Shown here piece by piece: positions 17,171-25,291 of a stretch of DNA of 64,000 nucleotides. The DNA is from Bythopirellula sp041737835 (GTDB lineage: Bacteria; Planctomycetota; Planctomycetia; Pirellulales; Lacipirellulaceae): assembly GCA_041737835.1 (NCBI GenBank), contig JBGSQY010000040.1; one strand, given 5' to 3'. Position numbers and translations under genes: made by a program. Within the stretch, counting starts at the first letter, position 1. Each line of letters opens with the position of its first letter. Below the pieces are notes generated by a model. The model saw only the letters and a program-made list of their open reading frames with translations. It was not told the DNA's origin and did not search any database.

Positions 17171-18145
17171 TTAGCGATACTGCACGCCACCCGTGCTGGG
17201 ATAGCTGCTTGGTGTTGTCGAGGTCGTCGTGCTAGGCCGGGTGGCGACTTCATAATTTGCCGACGTTCCCGGATAAGAGCTTGTGCCACCGGGACGATAG
17301 GGCTGTACACTCACTACCGCAGAAGCTGGCTGCACGGGTGCACTGGCCGGCATGGAGGTGCTGACGGGCGATGCCGTCGTTGGCGTCTGTGTCGCGTAAC
17401 GATCACCCAACACGGGTGAACTTGGATTCGACGCAAACGGTGCGCTGGAGTTGGCTGGTGTTGTGGCATTCACCGGCGTACTCGCAGCGGATGGTGCAGT
17501 AGCAGCTAGATTGGTGGTGGTTGGATAGATGCTGGGCGTAGCAGCCGGAGTTGTCGTCGGATAACTGGCTGGCGTGCTCGTAGGCGCAGTTGTCGTTGGA
17601 TAAGTGCTGGCGTAGCGATCTTGTGCCGACATACCATAACGATCCGTCTGAGCGGCCGGAGTGGTTGTTGCCGGTGTCGAGGCAAGGCTCGCTGCAGGTG
17701 GAACCGCTGCAGGGTTGTATGGCATTGCCTTTGAAGCGGCCGGGGCACTGCTTGTGGTTGCCGTCGTCGTAGCAGCCGGGGCGGTAGTGGCCGCGGCAGA
17801 ATAACCTTGCACACCGGTAGTGGGATAACTGCTCGGAGCAGCCGTACTGGCTGAATAAGCAGGAGCCGTGGTTGCCGCCGTCGCCGCCGCCTTGGCGGAT
17901 TTCACCACCGGAGCCGTTGCCGCAACGACTGGCGTTGTGATTTTCACGGGATCGGCACCTGCCAAGGCTTCCGCTTGTTTCGCGATTTCCGAGGGCAACT
18001 GAGGAGCACCAGCCACCGTGCTGGCCTTCTCGGCATCGGTTGTACTCGCTGTTTTCGCCCAGGGCAGCTTAGGAGCTGATTTGCAGCCAACTGAACCGCA
18101 GCAAATTGCTAAGGCTAGCCCAATCGAAAGAATGCTGACTCGCAT
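17171..18145 (-). CDS. Ala/Thr/Pro-rich lipoprotein
   Basis: I start it at 18145, where an ATG with a GAAGG site opens a lipoprotein signal (MRVSILSIGLALAI to GSVGCKS); the frame runs 19 codons further upstream but without a signal in front. After the lipid Cys come about 300 low-complexity residues rich in Ala, Thr, Ser and Pro, with recurring SYPTT/IYPTT and AATTAP blocks. It looks like a flexible, perhaps glycosylated, surface or periplasmic linker protein. The repeats make homology-based assignment unreliable. Confidence 0.75.
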   Translation of the reverse strand: MRVSILSIGLALAICCGSVGCKSAPKLPWAKTASTTDAEKASTVAGAPQLPSEIAKQAEALAGADPVKITTPVVAATAPVVKSAKAAATAATTAPAYSASTAAPSSYPTTGVQGYSAAATTAPAATTTATTSSAPAASKAMPYNPAAVPPAASLASTPATTTPAAQTDRYGMSAQDRYASTYPTTTAPTSTPASYPTTTPAATPSIYPTTTNLAATAPSAASTPVNATTPANSSAPFASNPSSPVLGDRYATQTPTTASPVSTSMPASAPVQPASAVVSVQPYRPGGTSSYPGTSANYEVATRPSTTTSTTPSSYPSTGGVQYR

Positions 18146-18458
18146 GGCATCCGTGCCTTCAAAGTGATTTGTGTTTTTGCTTCGCGCCATCCTGGCGCTC
18201 AATCGCGGGGCATCAGGTCACGCTATTCGTGCCAGGGATTACCACCGACACGAGTGCTATAACCCGCACTATTGGACTATGTCGGCAAGTCGCTGCCTCG
18301 CCGAACAGAAAATCATTTCAATTCTTGAGCACAAAGTCCGATAGCACAGCGCGCGGCGGATTATAGAAAACCCACAACCGGGGTCAACGGCATTTTGGTA
18401 TCAGTGGCTTCCAGCCGCTGCTCACTCTGCCAGCTCAGCAGCTGGGAGCCACCGTTAC

Positions 18459-18490
18459 GAAAAAAAGCCTGCCACTTCCGTGGCAGGCTT
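18459..18490 (-). terminator. Rho-independent terminator of superoxide dismutase gene
   Basis: GCCTGCCAC (18467-18475) and GTGGCAGGC (18480-18488) form a perfect 9-bp stem with a 4-base loop. Read on the minus strand it is followed by seven T residues. Confidence 0.9.
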
Positions 18491-18510
18491 TAACCATTGG
18501 TCTAAGCAAG

Positions 18511-18538
18511 GGTGCCACTGCTGGCTTGCCCAGCAGTG
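18511..18538. repeat. Palindromic repeat (TGCCACTGCTGG family), copy 2
   Basis: Differs from 17114-17141 at one of 28 bases. It lies between the stop codon of the superoxide dismutase gene and its terminator. Confidence 0.85.
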
Positions 18539-18555
18539 TCCAAACATGCTAGCAA

Positions 18556-19167
18556 TCAACCCTTGGCTTTCGCATAGCGATCACCCACGGCGTTCCAATC
18601 GATCACGTTGTAAAACGCGGTGATGTAATCGGGACGGCGATTCTGGTAGTTCAAATAGTAGGCGTGCTCCCAAACGTCGAGGCCCAAGATCGGCGTGTTG
18701 CCGGTCATATAAGGGTTGTCTTGATTGGGAGTGCTTTCGATCACCAACTTGCCGGCGGGGGTTACGCTCAGCCAAGCCCAACCGCTGCCAAATCGCGTGG
18801 TCGCGGCCTTAGTGAAGTCTTCCTTGAACTTGGCGAAGCCGCCGAGTTCGCTCTCGATGGCCTTGGCCAAATCGCCGGTCGGTTCGCCGCCACCCTTGGG
18901 GCTCATAATCAGCCAGAACATCGAGTGATTCGCATGACCGCCACCGTTGTTGCGCACAGCCGTGCGAATCTTCTCGGGGACGCCCTCGATATTGCGGCAA
19001 AGATCTTCGATCGACTGCTCGGCCACGCCAGCACCGTCAAGTGCCGCGTTCAGATTCGTCACGTAAGCGTTGTGATGCTTGTCATGGTGGATTTCCATAG
19101 TCTTGGCATCAATGTGCGGTTCCAAAGCATCCTTCGGATACGGCAGATCGGGAAGAGTATAAGCCAT
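18556..19167 (-). CDS. Superoxide dismutase (Fe/Mn family)
   Basis: A 203-residue cytosolic enzyme that dismutates superoxide to oxygen and peroxide. Both family domains are complete: the N-terminal helical part with IHHDKHHNAYV (first His ligand at 27) and GGGHANHSMFW (second His ligand), and the C-terminal part with FGSGWAWL and DVWEHAYYLNYQNRRPDY, supplying Asp and His ligands. The GGGHANHS form is more usual in Mn enzymes, but metal choice cannot be settled from sequence. An AAGGAGG ribosome site precedes the ATG and a strong terminator follows. No signal peptide. Confidence 0.97.
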   Translation of the reverse strand: MAYTLPDLPYPKDALEPHIDAKTMEIHHDKHHNAYVTNLNAALDGAGVAEQSIEDLCRNIEGVPEKIRTAVRNNGGGHANHSMFWLIMSPKGGGEPTGDLAKAIESELGGFAKFKEDFTKAATTRFGSGWAWLSVTPAGKLVIESTPNQDNPYMTGNTPILGLDVWEHAYYLNYQNRRPDYITAFYNVIDWNAVGDRYAKAKG

Positions 19168-19415
19168 CGCAAACCTCCTTCTATATTGTCTGTTAAAGCA
19201 TTCTGTTGCGTATTAAGAGTGCAACAGCGGTAAGCGCCGCGTCACGCTCTTATGGCAGCATACCGGATTGAGACTGCACCGGCAATCGGCCCAAGAATGG
19301 GCGAGCCGGCCAACGAATGCGCACGTTGGCTCGAGAGAAGTCATTCAGAGGGGCCACTATCAAATTTTTTTGTACGACCAGCAGAAACTGGCTCTTGTCT
19401 CTGGACTATTTGCTC

Positions 19416-19751
19416 TCAGCTATGAGATTGCGCCGGCGCCAACGCCAACAACTGGCGCAAATTCTGGCACTGACTTTCCAGCGCCGCCAACTGCGCGGCC
19501 AAGCTTTCCACCCGAGCCGCTTGCGGCTTAGCGTCCTGTCCCTCACCAACAAAACTAACCATCTCTTCCTCAAACACAGCATCAACCGTCGCCGTGGTCA
19601 GAGATGTGTTCACACGCATCTCCGCGGGAGCATTCTGTGCATTCATCGAGGGTCGCCGCTTCATGCGCATTTCATTCGCGCAAATTACTTTCACGGCACG
19701 CTTGATTTCGGAAATTTCACTTCTCATGACACAATCTCGTCGAAGGGACAC
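19416..19751 (-). CDS. Small hypothetical protein downstream of HD/GGDEF gene
   Basis: A 111-residue frame beginning with GTG at 19751; an ATG at 19727 (MRSEISEIKRAVKVI) is an equally good start giving 103 residues. It begins 11 bases after the HD/GGDEF gene stop, so co-transcription is likely. The product is helical and ends in a short heptad-like stretch (VESLAAQLAALESQCQNLRQLL). Its AKPQAAR segment is encoded by a palindromic repeat also found between genes (19515-19532). No family recognised; it could be a small partner of the upstream signalling protein. Confidence 0.55.
   Translation of the reverse strand: MSLRRDCVMRSEISEIKRAVKVICANEMRMKRRPSMNAQNAPAEMRVNTSLTTATVDAVFEEEMVSFVGEGQDAKPQAARVESLAAQLAALESQCQNLRQLLALAPAQSHS
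19515..19532. repeat. AGCCGC(T/C)TGCGGCTTAGC palindrome inside a coding frame
   Basis: 18-base copy of the repeat seen at 30192-30209, 31183-31200, 31542-31559 and 32651-32668. Read on the minus strand here it encodes AKPQAA. Confidence 0.75.
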
Positions 19752-19762
19752 AATTTACGGGT

Positions 19763-22063
19763 TTAAGACGTTTTAGTTGCTTCGGCCGCTTCGGCTTCGC
19801 GCTCGGCCGATTCCTTGGCCATCAGATAAGCCTTCACGCTTTGCAGAATCAATCGTGCGCGTTCGGCAATTTCACCACGGCGCCGATTCGTGGCCCGGCG
19901 GGGACGAATCTTCACTTCGATATGCGTTGAAGCGTATTCGCCCGAGGCTAGCCCACTGTTGTTTCTGCGTTCTTCACGGCGTTCGCTGAATTCCATCTCG
20001 ATGCGGAAGTCGACGTTGCGATCGCTTTTGCGGCGATCGAACGAAACCTTCTCGCTCGAAATCTCCAGCTCCACCGAATTCTCGTGCGTGGAAATCACTT
20101 TCGCTTGGTGATCCGAAACGAAGCCCCGCAACTTCGCAATTGCGATGTCGATCGGCACGGCGGTGGTTAACTCGGTTTCAATCACCGGTTGGGCCGTCAA
20201 ACTCCCAAACCACCACCAGCGTTTTTTCTCGGCTTGCTTTACAATACCATTCCCCAATTGCACAACTTGGTTGCGGCCTTGCTCTTTGGCCATGAGAAGT
20301 GCGCGGTCCGCGCGTCGGAGCATCGTTTCACAGTTGTCACCAGCTTGCAGTTCGGTCACGCCGAAGCTCGCCGTGATTCGTTTATTGCCTAAATACGAGT
20401 GCGGTGTATCCGAAAGTTTGGTGCGAATTTCTTCGGCCCGTCGCGCCGCATCGGCATTGTTGCAGTCAGCACACAGCACGGAGAATTCTTCACCGCCATA
20501 CCGAGCGACCAGATCGCCCGCCCGACACATCGTGGCTAGCAAATTGGCGACCATGATGATCGCTTCGTCGCCGGCCTGATGACCAAACGTGTCGTTGATT
20601 GATTTGAAATGATCGATATCGATCATAATCAAGCTGCAAGGTTGCTTGGCTTGTTCGTGCGCTTCAATAAAGAGCGCCTGCATCCGGTCAAACTCCGCCC
20701 GATTGGCCACTCGGGTCAAGGGATCGCGGGTCACTTCGGCATGCAAAGCTTCGCAGCGTTCTTCGAGCGTGGCTTCCGGCTGGGCATCGTGCAGCAGAAT
20801 CGTTGCGCCTTGAATGCCCCCGTCCGGGCCAACCACGGGAATCGCGTGCAAATCGATCGGCACCAAATTCCCTTGTCGACCCAGAATCAACAGCCGTTGG
20901 CGAATCTGCGAATTGGTTCGCAACGCCCGCGTCACAGGGCACGAACCGTCATGAATCCGCCGGTTGCCGTGATTGCACATCTCCAGCAAGCTGGGGGCAA
21001 ATGTGCGGCCCGTCGCGGCACCCCGGCTAATGCCGGTGAGTTGTTCCGCTCCTTTGTTCCAGAGCGTGATTTTGGCTTGGGTATCAACGAACACGACGCC
21101 GTCGTGCATCGTGTCGATAAGTTTCTGCTCGAACAGCGACCGGCCCTTGCTGACCGACTTGCTGGTTTTGTCGGTCGTCGATCCCTGAGAATGTCCGACG
21201 TTCTGCCAGGGCAATTGTTCCTGGCGAACCTGCAAATCATTGAGCCACCGCGCGGCAACGCGGCTGGAGAGCACGTCCTGCTGCTGGGCCAATACGTCTT
21301 GAAATTCTTTCACCAACTGCGGATCGAATTGCGTTCCCGCGAACTCGAATAGTTCGTGCAGGGCACGGTCTCGTGACCATGCAGGCCGATAAACTTGATC
21401 GGTCGTCATGGAATCAAACGCATCAACGATCGCAATCATCCGCGCTTCCAGCGGAATGGCTTCGGCGATGAGGACCCCTTCGGCGCCCTGACCATCGTAA
21501 CGCAAATGGGCATATCGCACGGCGTTGAGCACACGTTCGTCGCTGCAGCATTCGGCGAGGATCATGCTCCCCAATTCCCCTTGCTGTCGCACGAGTGTTT
21601 CTTCATCAGAGGTTAACCGGCTCGGCTTCGTCAGGATCGCATCGGGCACGCCGACTTTCCCCACGTCATGCAGCAGAGCGGCGACTTCCACGATATCGCG
21701 TGATTCATCATCGAGCCCTGCATGCAAAGCCCAGGAACTACAACCCAGCGCCACTCGCAGCGAATGTTCGGCAGATTGTGGGTGCTTTTGTCTCAAAGCC
21801 ACGAACAAGCTGCTCGCCATGCCGAGCCGCACTTGCACGAGTTTGTTTTCATATTTCGAAGACGGCCGGGGCTGCGGAACGTCCTTCCGCGGTGCCAAAC
21901 CATTCCCACCCGCGACTTCTTCCAGGGCGTGAAGCAACGAACTGATTTCCGCAACACGTGTCTCCGTGGAAGAAAGACGAGGCGAGCGATTCTCATTCTC
22001 GTCATTGAGCAGCGCGAGCGCGGCTGGATCGAGAGCAGCGGCGGGGATTGTGGTATCAGCCAT
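19763..22063 (-). CDS. HD-GYP-like / PAS / GGDEF signalling protein
   Basis: A 766-residue cytosolic protein from the ATG at 22063 (MADTTIPAAAL); a GTG at 22105 would add 14 residues. An HD domain at about 95-270 keeps HSLRVA and HDVGKVGVPD, but the HHE...GYP part reads YAHLRYDGQGAEG, so the GYP motif is lost. A PAS domain follows (LIDTMHDGVVFVDTQAKITLWNKGAEQLTG), then a complete GGDEF domain (DPLTRVANRAEFDRM, RYGGEEF) with C-terminal TASFGVTEL. It therefore probably synthesises cyclic-di-GMP while its HD part is sensory or weakly active. A basic tail of about 150 residues follows. Confidence 0.88.
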   Translation of the reverse strand: MADTTIPAAALDPAALALLNDENENRSPRLSSTETRVAEISSLLHALEEVAGGNGLAPRKDVPQPRPSSKYENKLVQVRLGMASSLFVALRQKHPQSAEHSLRVALGCSSWALHAGLDDESRDIVEVAALLHDVGKVGVPDAILTKPSRLTSDEETLVRQQGELGSMILAECCSDERVLNAVRYAHLRYDGQGAEGVLIAEAIPLEARMIAIVDAFDSMTTDQVYRPAWSRDRALHELFEFAGTQFDPQLVKEFQDVLAQQQDVLSSRVAARWLNDLQVRQEQLPWQNVGHSQGSTTDKTSKSVSKGRSLFEQKLIDTMHDGVVFVDTQAKITLWNKGAEQLTGISRGAATGRTFAPSLLEMCNHGNRRIHDGSCPVTRALRTNSQIRQRLLILGRQGNLVPIDLHAIPVVGPDGGIQGATILLHDAQPEATLEERCEALHAEVTRDPLTRVANRAEFDRMQALFIEAHEQAKQPCSLIMIDIDHFKSINDTFGHQAGDEAIIMVANLLATMCRAGDLVARYGGEEFSVLCADCNNADAARRAEEIRTKLSDTPHSYLGNKRITASFGVTELQAGDNCETMLRRADRALLMAKEQGRNQVVQLGNGIVKQAEKKRWWWFGSLTAQPVIETELTTAVPIDIAIAKLRGFVSDHQAKVISTHENSVELEISSEKVSFDRRKSDRNVDFRIEMEFSERREERRNNSGLASGEYASTHIEVKIRPRRATNRRRGEIAERARLILQSVKAYLMAKESAEREAEAAEATKTS

Positions 22064-22489
22064 GGATTGTGCGTGGTGGCAAAGTGCAAAAGCGTGGTTA
22101 CGCACGCTTCGGGGGCATTGCAGTTGTCACTCAAAAACTAGGTTACTTTTAGCCACAATAATCTCAGGATTTACCACTAAGGCTGGCATTTTCCCCAGAC
22201 GAAGCCGTCCAGGGTCGCGTGAAGCGGATACACCGCACCTTCCGACTGCAGATTGTCCCACACTCACGACGCTAGCTACCAAACGCCGAACTATCTTGCC
22301 TAATCGCTACAACGGGCACACGCGCACGTTCGTAGCGGCTGGTGCAGTCAAAATGCCGATTCCGATTGTGCGGAAGGGAATCGCTCTCGAACTGCGCCAA
22401 TCGTTTGGCAGCTAGTTCTTGGGATCTTTTGATTCCCTTCTCAATCCTTCTGAATTGGCATTCCCAGGCAATCACATCTAAGCGGACTT
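22064..22489. other. Intergenic stretch between divergent genes, nothing identified
   Basis: About 425 bases between the HD/GGDEF gene and the divergent membrane-protein gene. No gene, repeat or clear regulatory palindrome was seen. Confidence 0.45.
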
Positions 22490-23527
22490 ATGGCACGCAA
22501 TAACGGACGGTGGGGACGCCTGCGTCGCGTCCTGAATGAAGATCTCTCCACGTCGACCGTCATCTATGGCGGGACGGACGTTGACCGCACCCCCGGCGAC
22601 ACGCCGCGGTATGGTGCCGGTGCGAACATCGAAAATCATCCTCAAGTCACCGACTATGTTCCCCGCCGCTTCCGCATCATGGGCTTGGTCCTGGCCGGCG
22701 GCGCGGGCTTAGGCATCTTAGCCGAAACTATCGCTCACAACGCCGACGCCTTGAGCAGCATGCTCGGCGTGACACCAACAGAACTCACCGCCACGATGTC
22801 CGACCGGCTCGTCGGCTGGACCAGCGCAATCGCCCTGGTCGTCGCGGCAGCTTACGCTCGCGTAATTTTTATACTCAAACGTCACCGCCTGGACGACTTG
22901 CGCGGGCGTTATCGTGTTTGGCATCATGCCAGCTTGCTGGCCATTGTGCTGAGCGCGAATTGCGTCATCGCGCTCCATAGCTTGCTGGCTCACGCGGCGG
23001 GCCACGTCACTGGCTTTCATCCGCTCGGGGGCGATGCCGCTTGGTGGCTCGTGCCGACGGCACTTGTTGGTGGTTGGATTTTCGCACGTTTGATTCGCGA
23101 TGCCGCCGAATGTCGCACGGCACTCATGATGTTCGCCCTGTCGGCTGCGAGCTTTACTATCGCTGCCATCTGTGCGGCCGGTTGGTCGCCAATAAGCTCA
23201 GCTCTGTGGGCCGACACGCTCACCCGTTCCTTGCCGCTCATCGGCTGCATGTGTGCGTTGGCGGGAACATTGCTGACCGCTCGCTACGTGGTACTCGACG
23301 TCCAGGGCCTCATCGAGCACGAAGTTGAAGTTGCTAAGCCCGCGAGCGATGCTAATTCATCGTCGCGGAATTCCAGTTCATCCAGCAGCCATTCGTCAAC
23401 TGACGACGAACAGGAAGTCGCTTGGACCGACGGCAGTGAGCCCGAGGACGACTACTCCGACGACGACCGTCCGCTGAGCAAGGCCGACCGCAAACGGCTC
23501 CGCAAAGGCCGCTTCCGTGCCGCTTGA
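22490..23527 (+). CDS. Multi-pass membrane protein of unknown function
   Basis: A 345-residue protein with an N-terminal cytosolic stretch of about 60 residues and six or so hydrophobic helices (for example RIMGLVLAGGAGLGILAE, SLLAIVLSANCVIALHSLLA, LVPTALVGGWIFARLI, LPLIGCMCALAGTLLTARYV). The C-terminal tail is a Ser run, then an Asp/Glu-rich stretch, then a basic end (SKADRKRLRKGRF). The charge-patterned tail suggests a cytosolic contact surface. It precedes gltX by about 110 bases. No family recognised. Confidence 0.75.
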   Translation: MARNNGRWGRLRRVLNEDLSTSTVIYGGTDVDRTPGDTPRYGAGANIENHPQVTDYVPRRFRIMGLVLAGGAGLGILAETIAHNADALSSMLGVTPTELTATMSDRLVGWTSAIALVVAAAYARVIFILKRHRLDDLRGRYRVWHHASLLAIVLSANCVIALHSLLAHAAGHVTGFHPLGGDAAWWLVPTALVGGWIFARLIRDAAECRTALMMFALSAASFTIAAICAAGWSPISSALWADTLTRSLPLIGCMCALAGTLLTARYVVLDVQGLIEHEVEVAKPASDANSSSRNSSSSSSHSSTDDEQEVAWTDGSEPEDDYSDDDRPLSKADRKRLRKGRFRAA

Positions 23528-23635
23528 TTCGGTTGAAATCCTGTCCTAGCCGCCGACGGAAGTCCGCGGTAGACAGTCTCGCTTTCGTGAGAGATAGTGG
23601 TTGCTTAGCCACAATTCTCAACTCAATTGAATGCC

Positions 23636-25207
23636 ATGACTGTTCGCACGCGTTTTGCTCCCAGCCCCACCGGCTACCTCCATATCGGTGGGGTCCGCAC
23701 GGCCCTGTTCAATTGGCTCTTTGCCCGCAAGCATGGCGGCCAATTCCTGCTGCGCGTCGACGATACCGATCAACAACGCAACGTCGAGGCCGCGCTGGCC
23801 CCGATTTTACACGGCTTCGAATGGCTGGGGCTCGATTGGGATGAAGGCCCCGAAGTGGGCGGTCCACACGCCCCCTATTATCAATCGCAGCGGGGCGAGA
23901 AGTATCAAGCCGCAGCCGCGCAATTGCTGGCCAGTGGCCATGCCTATCGCGACTTCGCCACGACCGAAGAAATTCAAGCCGAACGCGAAGCGGCCCAAGC
24001 TTCCGGCAAACAATTCACTTACAGCCGGCGCTGGATGGCGGAAACCGAGGCCGATGCGGCGCGCTTTGCCGCCGAAGGTCGGCAAGGGGTCGTGCGTTTG
24101 AAGATGCCGCGTGAGGGCGAGCTTATGATCAACGACCTCATCCGCGGCGAGGTCCGCTTCCCCTGGGCGGGCGAACAAGATCACGTCGTTCAACGCGCCG
24201 ACGGCACCTGCCTGTATCACCTCGCTTCGGTGGTCGACGACCACGACATGCAGATTTCGCACGTGATCCGCGCCGAAGAGCATCTTTCCAACACGCCCCG
24301 GCAAATCTTTATCGCCCAATCGCTCGGCTACTCGCTTCCCGAGTATGCCCACTTGCCCTATGTCGCCGAACCCGGCAGCAAAAACAAACTCAGCAAGCGC
24401 AAGCTCGATAAGTATCTTAAGAACAAAGATTTCGCCTCACTCAAAGACCACGGCCAACGCATCGCCGACCGCCTGGGGCTCACCGTTGAGAGCGACACCT
24501 TCAACCCGGTGATCGTCGATTTCTACGAGCAAATCGGTTTCCTGCCCGACGCGATTCTCAATTATCTCGTACTGCTCGGCTGGTCGCTCGACGACAAAAC
24601 CGACGAGTTCACCCGCGCCGCAATGATCGAGCATTTCTCACTGGAACGAGTGAACAAAGCCCCCGCGAGTTTCGATCCGCAAAAGCTTTTCGCGTTTCAA
24701 GATCGCGCGATGCAAAAGCTACCGCTTAAGCAAAAGGTCGCGCTCGTGCTTCCTTACTTGCAACAAGCAGGCTTCGTCTCCAGCCCGCCGCCGTGCGAGA
24801 CTGCGCCGTATTTATCGCAAATCGTCGAAGCCGCCGGCGACCGTATCAAAGTCGCGGGGGATATTCTCGATTACGACGATTTCTACACCACCGACGACAA
24901 ACTCACGTACGATGAGAAGACGCTTGATAAGCGTCTGAAAAACGCCGCTGGCGCACCGCAACTTTTGGCCGAGTTCCGCGAAGTGCTCGCAACCGTTGAA
25001 CCTTACGACGCAGCAACCTTGGAACACGCGCTCAAATCGTTCGTCGAACAAAAGGGCATCAAGATCGGCGATATCGTTCACGCAGTCCGCGTGGCAGTCA
25101 CCGGCAAAGGAGTTGGCTTCGGGCTCTTCGAAACACTCGCCATCCTAGGCCGCGAGCGCTGCCTCGCCCGCATCGACCGAGCATTGGCCGAAATCAAGTC
25201 ATCCTGA
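23636..25207 (+). CDS. gltX: Glutamate-tRNA ligase
   Basis: A 523-residue class I aminoacyl-tRNA synthetase that charges tRNA-Glu. The HIGH signature is YLHIGG near residue 18, within RTRFAPSPTGYLHIGGVRTA. The KMSKS loop is KLSKRK near residue 252. FLLRVDDTD and the C-terminal anticodon-binding part (DIVHAVRVAVTGKGVG) are also present. I start at ATG 23636; a TTG nine bases upstream is in frame but would add only three residues. It could be discriminating or non-discriminating; the window shows no GatCAB genes to help decide. Confidence 0.97.
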   Translation: MTVRTRFAPSPTGYLHIGGVRTALFNWLFARKHGGQFLLRVDDTDQQRNVEAALAPILHGFEWLGLDWDEGPEVGGPHAPYYQSQRGEKYQAAAAQLLASGHAYRDFATTEEIQAEREAAQASGKQFTYSRRWMAETEADAARFAAEGRQGVVRLKMPREGELMINDLIRGEVRFPWAGEQDHVVQRADGTCLYHLASVVDDHDMQISHVIRAEEHLSNTPRQIFIAQSLGYSLPEYAHLPYVAEPGSKNKLSKRKLDKYLKNKDFASLKDHGQRIADRLGLTVESDTFNPVIVDFYEQIGFLPDAILNYLVLLGWSLDDKTDEFTRAAMIEHFSLERVNKAPASFDPQKLFAFQDRAMQKLPLKQKVALVLPYLQQAGFVSSPPPCETAPYLSQIVEAAGDRIKVAGDILDYDDFYTTDDKLTYDEKTLDKRLKNAAGAPQLLAEFREVLATVEPYDAATLEHALKSFVEQKGIKIGDIVHAVRVAVTGKGVGFGLFETLAILGRERCLARIDRALAEIKSS

Positions 25208-25236
25208 GAGAGCCTTGGCGACCGAGGGATCTAGCC
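25199..25236. repeat. TCATCCTGAG-type dispersed repeat, copy overlapping gltX stop
   Basis: TCATCCTGAGAGAGCCTTGG then a CGACC...GGATCTAGC segment. Related copies are at 29412-29448 and, inverted, at 29493-29527. The gltX stop codon lies inside the element. Confidence 0.7.
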
Positions 25237-25291
25237 TGAACAATCAAAATGTCATCGACGACTATAAAGGTCAGTACTAGAAGTCTTAAGA

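Larger units (their letters stand above)
18146..18555. other. Intergenic stretch with terminator and repeat
   Basis: 410 bases between the lipoprotein start and the superoxide dismutase stop, both on the minus strand. It contains the terminator at 18459-18490, the palindromic repeat at 18511-18538 and presumably the lipoprotein promoter. No gene is supported. Confidence 0.5.
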
